DNA from: Geobacter sp. FeAm09
GTDB lineage: Bacteria > Desulfobacterota > Desulfuromonadia > Geobacterales > Pseudopelobacteraceae
DNA length: 64,000 nucleotides
Assembly (NCBI RefSeq): GCF_008330225.1
Contig: NZ_CP042466.1
Location: 754,501-818,500, forward strand
Direction of reading: 5' to 3'
Shown: one piece after another, positions 60,309-64,000 of the stretch
Layout: the number at the start of each line of letters is the position of its first letter
Position numbering within the stretch: position 1 is the stretch's first letter
Notes under the pieces: model-generated
What the model was told of the DNA's origin: nothing
Database searches by the model: none
Seen by the model: the letters and a program-made list of their open reading frames with translations, nothing else
Program-made: the position numbers and the translations under genes

Positions 60309-61727
60309 ATGTCCACACCATTCGTGTCCACTGTCCGTCTTCTGGTCGCCGGCCTGATTGCCGCCCTGGCAATCCCGGCCATGTCCATCGCCAAGCCGAT
60401 CGGTCCCGATTTTGTCGAGCTGGCGAAACGGCTCAAGCCGACCGTCGTCAACATCCGGACCACCAAGAACATCAAGCCGCGGCAACGCGCACGGCACCCC
60501 CAATTCCAGCAGAACCCCTTCAACAATTTCTTCGACGATTTCTTCGGCCGCTATTTCGACGAGACGCCCCAACAGCGGCCGCGCCGTGAACAGGCCCTGG
60601 GCACCGGTTTCATCATCAGCGCCGAAGGGTACATCCTGACCAACAACCACGTGGTCAGCGGCGCCGACGAGGTGATGGTCAAGCTTTCCGACGGCCGGGA
60701 AATCAAGGGAGAGCTCAAGGGGAGCGACGAAAAGCTCGACCTGGCCCTGATCAAGATCAGCGAGAAGGAGAAGCTGCCGGTTGCCGAACTGGGCAACAGC
60801 GACAACCTTGAGGTCGGGGAGTGGGTCATGGCCATCGGCAATCCCTTCGGCCTGGCCCAGACCGTCACGGCCGGGATCGTCAGCGCCAAGGGGCGCGTGA
60901 TCGGCAGCGGCCCCTATGACGACTATATCCAGACCGACGCCTCCATCAACCCGGGCAACTCCGGCGGGCCGCTCTTCGATGTCAACGGCAAGGTCATCGG
61001 CATCAATACCGCCATCATCGCCGGGGGCCAGGGGATCGGCTTTGCCATCCCCATCAACATGGCAAAGGACATCGTGACCCAACTGCGCGACAAGGGGAAG
61101 GTCACCAGGGGCTATCTGGGGGTCCGCTTCCAGCCGCTGACCGCAGACCTGGCCAAGTCCTTCGGCCTGGATTCGGACAAGGGGGCCCTGATCGCCAACG
61201 TGGAGAAGGACACCCCGGCCGATAAGGCCGGCCTCAAGGCGGGCGACATCATCCTGGAGTACGACGGCAAGCCGATCACCGAAGGGAATGAGCTCCCCCG
61301 CTACGTGGCGGTCACCCCCATCGACAAGAAGGTCAAGCTGGTGATCTTCCGTGACGGCAAGAAGCAGGAGGTCGGGGTGACCATCGCCCGTCTGAAGGAC
61401 GGCGAGGCCCAGGCCGCAGCCCCCGGCACCACCGAGAGCGCCTCCATCGGCATCGTGGTGCAGGAACTGACCAAGGAGTTAGCCTCCCGCCTGGGAATCA
61501 GGGACAGCAAGGGGCTGATCGTCAGCGAGGTCAAACCCGGTTCCCCCGCCGAGGAGGCGGGGATCTCCGCCGGCGACATGGTCGTCGAGATCAACGGTCA
61601 GCGGCCGGACACCCAGGAGAAATACACCGCCGCGGCGGCCGCCCTGAAAAAGGGCGACGTGGCCCGCCTGCTTCTGAAACGACCCGACGGCGCGATTTAC
61701 TACGTTGCCGTAAGAATCGACCAATAA
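60309..61727 (+). CDS. HtrA/DegP-family periplasmic serine protease
   Basis: A 472-residue protein: signal peptide (LLVAGLIAALAIPAMSIA), trypsin-like domain with the catalytic triad in ILTNNHVVSGADEV (His), DEKLDLALIKI (Asp) and NPGNSGGPLFDV (Ser), and two PDZ domains (GYLGVRFQPLTADLAKSFG; GIVVQELTKELASRLGI). Degrades or refolds misfolded envelope proteins. GGAGG seven bases before the ATG. Follows an orphan response regulator and ends at a strong terminator. DegP and DegQ cannot be separated by eye. Confidence 0.95.
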   Translation: MSTPFVSTVRLLVAGLIAALAIPAMSIAKPIGPDFVELAKRLKPTVVNIRTTKNIKPRQRARHPQFQQNPFNNFFDDFFGRYFDETPQQRPRREQALGTGFIISAEGYILTNNHVVSGADEVMVKLSDGREIKGELKGSDEKLDLALIKISEKEKLPVAELGNSDNLEVGEWVMAIGNPFGLAQTVTAGIVSAKGRVIGSGPYDDYIQTDASINPGNSGGPLFDVNGKVIGINTAIIAGGQGIGFAIPINMAKDIVTQLRDKGKVTRGYLGVRFQPLTADLAKSFGLDSDKGALIANVEKDTPADKAGLKAGDIILEYDGKPITEGNELPRYVAVTPIDKKVKLVIFRDGKKQEVGVTIARLKDGEAQAAAPGTTESASIGIVVQELTKELASRLGIRDSKGLIVSEVKPGSPAEEAGISAGDMVVEINGQRPDTQEKYTAAAAALKKGDVARLLLKRPDGAIYYVAVRIDQ

Positions 61728-61736
61728 ATAGCGACG

Positions 61737-61771
61737 GAGAGGGCGGGCCGAGGGCCCGCCCTTCTCGTTTC
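61737..61771 (+). terminator. Terminator after the HtrA gene
   Basis: GAGAGGGCGGGCC pairs with GGCCCGCCCTTCTC around GAG, followed by GTTTC. Strong stem, modest T tract. Confidence 0.75.
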
Positions 61772-61788
61772 ATCCCCCGGGAGTCATC

Positions 61789-62763
61789 ATGTCCGCTCGT
61801 TACGTCCAGCCGCTCCGTATCCTGGTCCAGTTCTGCTTTCTCGGCTTCATGCTCTGGCTGGGGTTCAGGTTCTACCAGTTCGTCCACTATCTCCGCGTCG
61901 GCGGCGCCTCCGCCCCCGTGCCGCGTCCCGACGGCATCGAAGGTTTCCTCCCCATCTCCGGGCTGTTGGGCCTGGCCGGCTGGTTCAAGGGGTTGGGCAT
62001 CAACCCGATCCACCCGGCAGCGGTGGTGATCTTCCTGACCATACTCGGCGTGTCCCTGCTGCTGCGGCGCTCCTTCTGCTCGTGGATCTGTCCGGTGGCC
62101 ACCATCTCGGAATGTTCCTGGAAGGGAGGGTTCAAGGGGTTCAAGCGCAACCTCCGGCTGCCCCGCTGGCTGGATGTGACCCTGCGCGGCCTGAAATACC
62201 TGCTGATGGCCTTTTTCATCTACTCCATCGCCATCGCCATGCCGGCCGAGGCGTTGCGCGACTTCATCCTCTCCGACTACCACAAGGTTGCCGACGTGCG
62301 GCTGTTGGACTTCTTCCTGCACATCTCCTCCACGGCCCTGGTCATCATCCTGGTGCTGGTGGCGGCTTCCATCATCCTGCGCAACCCCTTTTGCCGCTAC
62401 CTCTGCCCCTACGGCGCGCTCTTGGGGCTTGTGGCCCTGCTCTCACCGGTCAGGGTCACCCGCAACAGCAGCCGCTGCGTCTCCTGCGGGGTCTGCAACC
62501 AGGTCTGCCCCGCCGCTATCGACGTCATGCACAAGCAGAGCGTCAACTCCCCCGAGTGCATCGGCTGCTGGCGCTGCGTCAGCCACTGCCGGGTGGAGAG
62601 CGCGCTCTCCATGCGCGCCGCAGGACGGTTCGCCATCCCCGGCATCGTCTTTGCCCTGCTGGTGGTACTGCTTTTCTGGGGGGGAACCCTGGCGGGCAAG
62701 CTGACCGGCCACTGGCGCACGGTGCTGGATAGCGCCGAGTACGGCAGGCTGCTGGGGAGGTAG
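61789..62763 (+). CDS. NapH/NosR-like membrane iron-sulfur protein
   Basis: A 324-residue inner-membrane protein with five or six helices. Two CxxxCP motifs close to the membrane (CSWICPVAT, CRYLCPYGA) are characteristic of the NapH/RnfH-type domain. Two cytoplasmic ferredoxin clusters follow (CVSCGVCNQVCP and CIGCWRCVSHC). Such proteins pass electrons from the quinol pool or a cytoplasmic donor to periplasmic reductases, or take part in cofactor assembly. No reductase lies next to it, so its partner is unknown; the periplasmic flavocytochromes in this window are possible only by theme. Confidence 0.85.
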   Translation: MSARYVQPLRILVQFCFLGFMLWLGFRFYQFVHYLRVGGASAPVPRPDGIEGFLPISGLLGLAGWFKGLGINPIHPAAVVIFLTILGVSLLLRRSFCSWICPVATISECSWKGGFKGFKRNLRLPRWLDVTLRGLKYLLMAFFIYSIAIAMPAEALRDFILSDYHKVADVRLLDFFLHISSTALVIILVLVAASIILRNPFCRYLCPYGALLGLVALLSPVRVTRNSSRCVSCGVCNQVCPAAIDVMHKQSVNSPECIGCWRCVSHCRVESALSMRAAGRFAIPGIVFALLVVLLFWGGTLAGKLTGHWRTVLDSAEYGRLLGR

Positions 62764-62922
62764 GGGGAGCCGTCCTCGGGGATGCGGGGCTTTCGGCCCC
62801 GCCGGCGCCTAGCCGCCCGGCGTTCCCGCTGCCCGATTACCCCATGGCATAACCGGCAAAAATATGGCATACTGATCGACCGTTTAAGTTATCGTCCGTC
62901 AAGGAAAGGATGCACCTGCACC

Positions 62923-64000
62923 ATGGGAGTCTATGCCAACACCGTCAGCATCACCCAGTACACCATAACCGGCGACCTGCCGAAGAGCGACCAGTTCCAG
63001 TGGTTTTCCGAAAAGCTGTCCGCCCGCGGGTTCCAGTCCATCGAAAACTCCGCCGAGGAATCCTCCGAAGGATGGACCCTGGTGGATCATCCCGATAACG
63101 CCGCCTTCGAGGCGCCCTCCGATTTCTGGCGGGACAACTACTTGGTATTCTCCCTGCGCCGCGACCAGCGCAAGGTGCCGGCCGCCCTGCTCAAATCCCA
63201 CACCGGCCGGGAGGAGGGAGCCTTCCTGGCCCAGCACCCCAACCTGCGCCGGGCGCCCAAAAAGAAACGGGAGGAGATCAAGGAACAGGTGCAACTGCAC
63301 CTGTTGACCAAGTCGCTCCCGGTCCCCTCCAGCGTGGACGTGGTCTGGGACCTGAAAAGCGGCGTGCTGACCCTGTTCAGTCTGGGGACCAAGGTGCTGG
63401 AGCGCTTCGAGGATCTCTTCCGCAAGACCTTCGAGGGGTTCAGCCCGGTGATCGTCCACCCCATTGCCCGGGCCCGGATGCTGGTGGAGGGGCAGATGCT
63501 GGACAAGCTGGAAGCCGCCAACCTGGCCGGGTCGGATGCGGTGGCGGCCCAGATCCGCGACAACCAGTGGCTGGGGTGGGATTTCCTCCTCTGGCTCCTG
63601 CAGCGGGGGGTCAACGGCGAAGGGGATTTCTCCGTCAGCCGTCCGGGGCATTTCGGCACCGGCGAGCGGTTCTCCGCCTGGATCGACGACCGGATCCAGT
63701 TTCAGGGGGGAAGCGAGGAGGGGAGCATCCAGAAGGTCACCGTCTCCGGTTCCCAGGACAGCTACCTGGAGGCGATCTCGGCCCTCAAGGGGGGGAAAAG
63801 GATCACCAGCGCCACCATCTGCATGGAAAAGGACGAAAACCCCTGGAGATTGACCCTCAAGGGAGAGACCTTCGGTTTCGCCTCCCTCAAGTGCCCCCAG
63901 GTGCGCATCGAAAAGGACGCCACCGTGGACCAGATGAGCGAGCGGGAGGCGGTCTTCTACGAACGCATGTTCCTGCTGGAACAGGGCGTTCAGCTCTTCG
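62923..64000 (+). CDS. rdgC: RdgC-like recombination-associated protein, 3' end cut by window edge
   Basis: At least 359 residues are open from the ATG at 62923 to the window end, without stop. The N-terminal and central parts match RdgC-type proteins: DNYLVFSLRRDQRKVPAALL, KKKREEIKEQVQLHLLTKSL and DVVWDLKSGVLTLFSLGTKV. RdgC forms a ring around DNA and limits RecA. The visible protein is longer than the 303 residues of E. coli RdgC, as is usual for the delta-proteobacterial form. The Shine-Dalgarno sequence (AAGGA) is 12 bases away. Confidence 0.72.
   Translation, partial: MGVYANTVSITQYTITGDLPKSDQFQWFSEKLSARGFQSIENSAEESSEGWTLVDHPDNAAFEAPSDFWRDNYLVFSLRRDQRKVPAALLKSHTGREEGAFLAQHPNLRRAPKKKREEIKEQVQLHLLTKSLPVPSSVDVVWDLKSGVLTLFSLGTKVLERFEDLFRKTFEGFSPVIVHPIARARMLVEGQMLDKLEAANLAGSDAVAAQIRDNQWLGWDFLLWLLQRGVNGEGDFSVSRPGHFGTGERFSAWIDDRIQFQGGSEEGSIQKVTVSGSQDSYLEAISALKGGKRITSATICMEKDENPWRLTLKGETFGFASLKCPQVRIEKDATVDQMSEREAVFYERMFLLEQGVQLF

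Overview
The window is a GC-rich bacterial chromosome segment whose gene content points to a Geobacter-like member of the Desulfuromonadia (Geobacterales). The pointers are multihaem c-type cytochromes fused to or paired with periplasmic flavoprotein reductases, a haem-c sensory GGDEF-EAL protein, squalene-hopene cyclase, MeaB, several sigma-54 activators and promoters, an MXAN_5187-type protein, and three RNAs that closely resemble the 3',3'-cGAMP (GEMM-Ib) riboswitches described from Geobacter. No tRNA, rRNA, CRISPR array, prophage or transposase was seen. Both ends cut genes (a PAS protein at the left, an RdgC-like protein at the right).

Layout. 1-4.1 kb (minus): PilZ protein, ligand-binding histidine kinase, sigma-54 response regulator, PAS protein, in one tight operon. 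4.4-9 kb: a FecR / OmpA-lipoprotein / CHASE2-HD-GYP operon facing a riboswitch-controlled beta-barrel protein. 9-12.5 kb: small lipoproteins, a thioredoxin 2-like gene with an in-frame UGA at the first active-site cysteine (predicted selenoprotein with a SECIS-like hairpin), and a metallo-beta-lactamase-fold protein. 12.7-16.2 kb: squalene-hopene cyclase and a TetR repressor sharing one operator sequence, then MarR. 16.4-22.8 kb: a Tat-exported FAD reductase, a small tetrahaem cytochrome and TatA, read from a consensus sigma-54 promoter and divergent from a 1044-residue sigma-54 activator; a 38-bp perfect palindrome lies between. 22.9-26.2 kb: two tandem riboswitch-terminator units upstream of an L,D-transpeptidase lipoprotein and a Braun-type lipoprotein, then a second L,D-transpeptidase. 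26-33 kb: a radical SAM gene; then a fumarate respiration block (DcuB transporter, a class I fumarase carrying a Tat signal, flavocytochrome c fumarate reductase) behind three operator repeats and a sigma-54 promoter.

33.5-39 kb (minus): PAP2 lipid phosphatase, OmpR-type two-component system and two related polytopic membrane proteins, with a shared direct-repeat operator. 39-49 kb: acyl-CoA thioesterase, SixA, an RsbU/kinase/STAS partner-switching operon with a 49-residue extra gene, MeaB with CbiQO, a MITE-like repeat, HldE and receiver-domain proteins. 49-64 kb: two periplasmic peptidyl-prolyl isomerases, the haem-c GGDEF-EAL protein, Mfd, PpsR, an orphan response regulator, an HtrA protease, a NapH-like iron-sulfur membrane protein and RdgC.

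Recurring themes are periplasmic electron transfer to organic acceptors under sigma-54 control, and cyclic-dinucleotide signalling to the cell envelope. Four otherwise well-conserved genes (sigma-54 response regulator, CHASE2-HD-GYP, FecR, HldE) are each broken by one missing G/C in a homopolymer run (HldE twice). The uniform pattern suggests sequence error more than decay, so these genes are listed as frameshift-containing coding regions.
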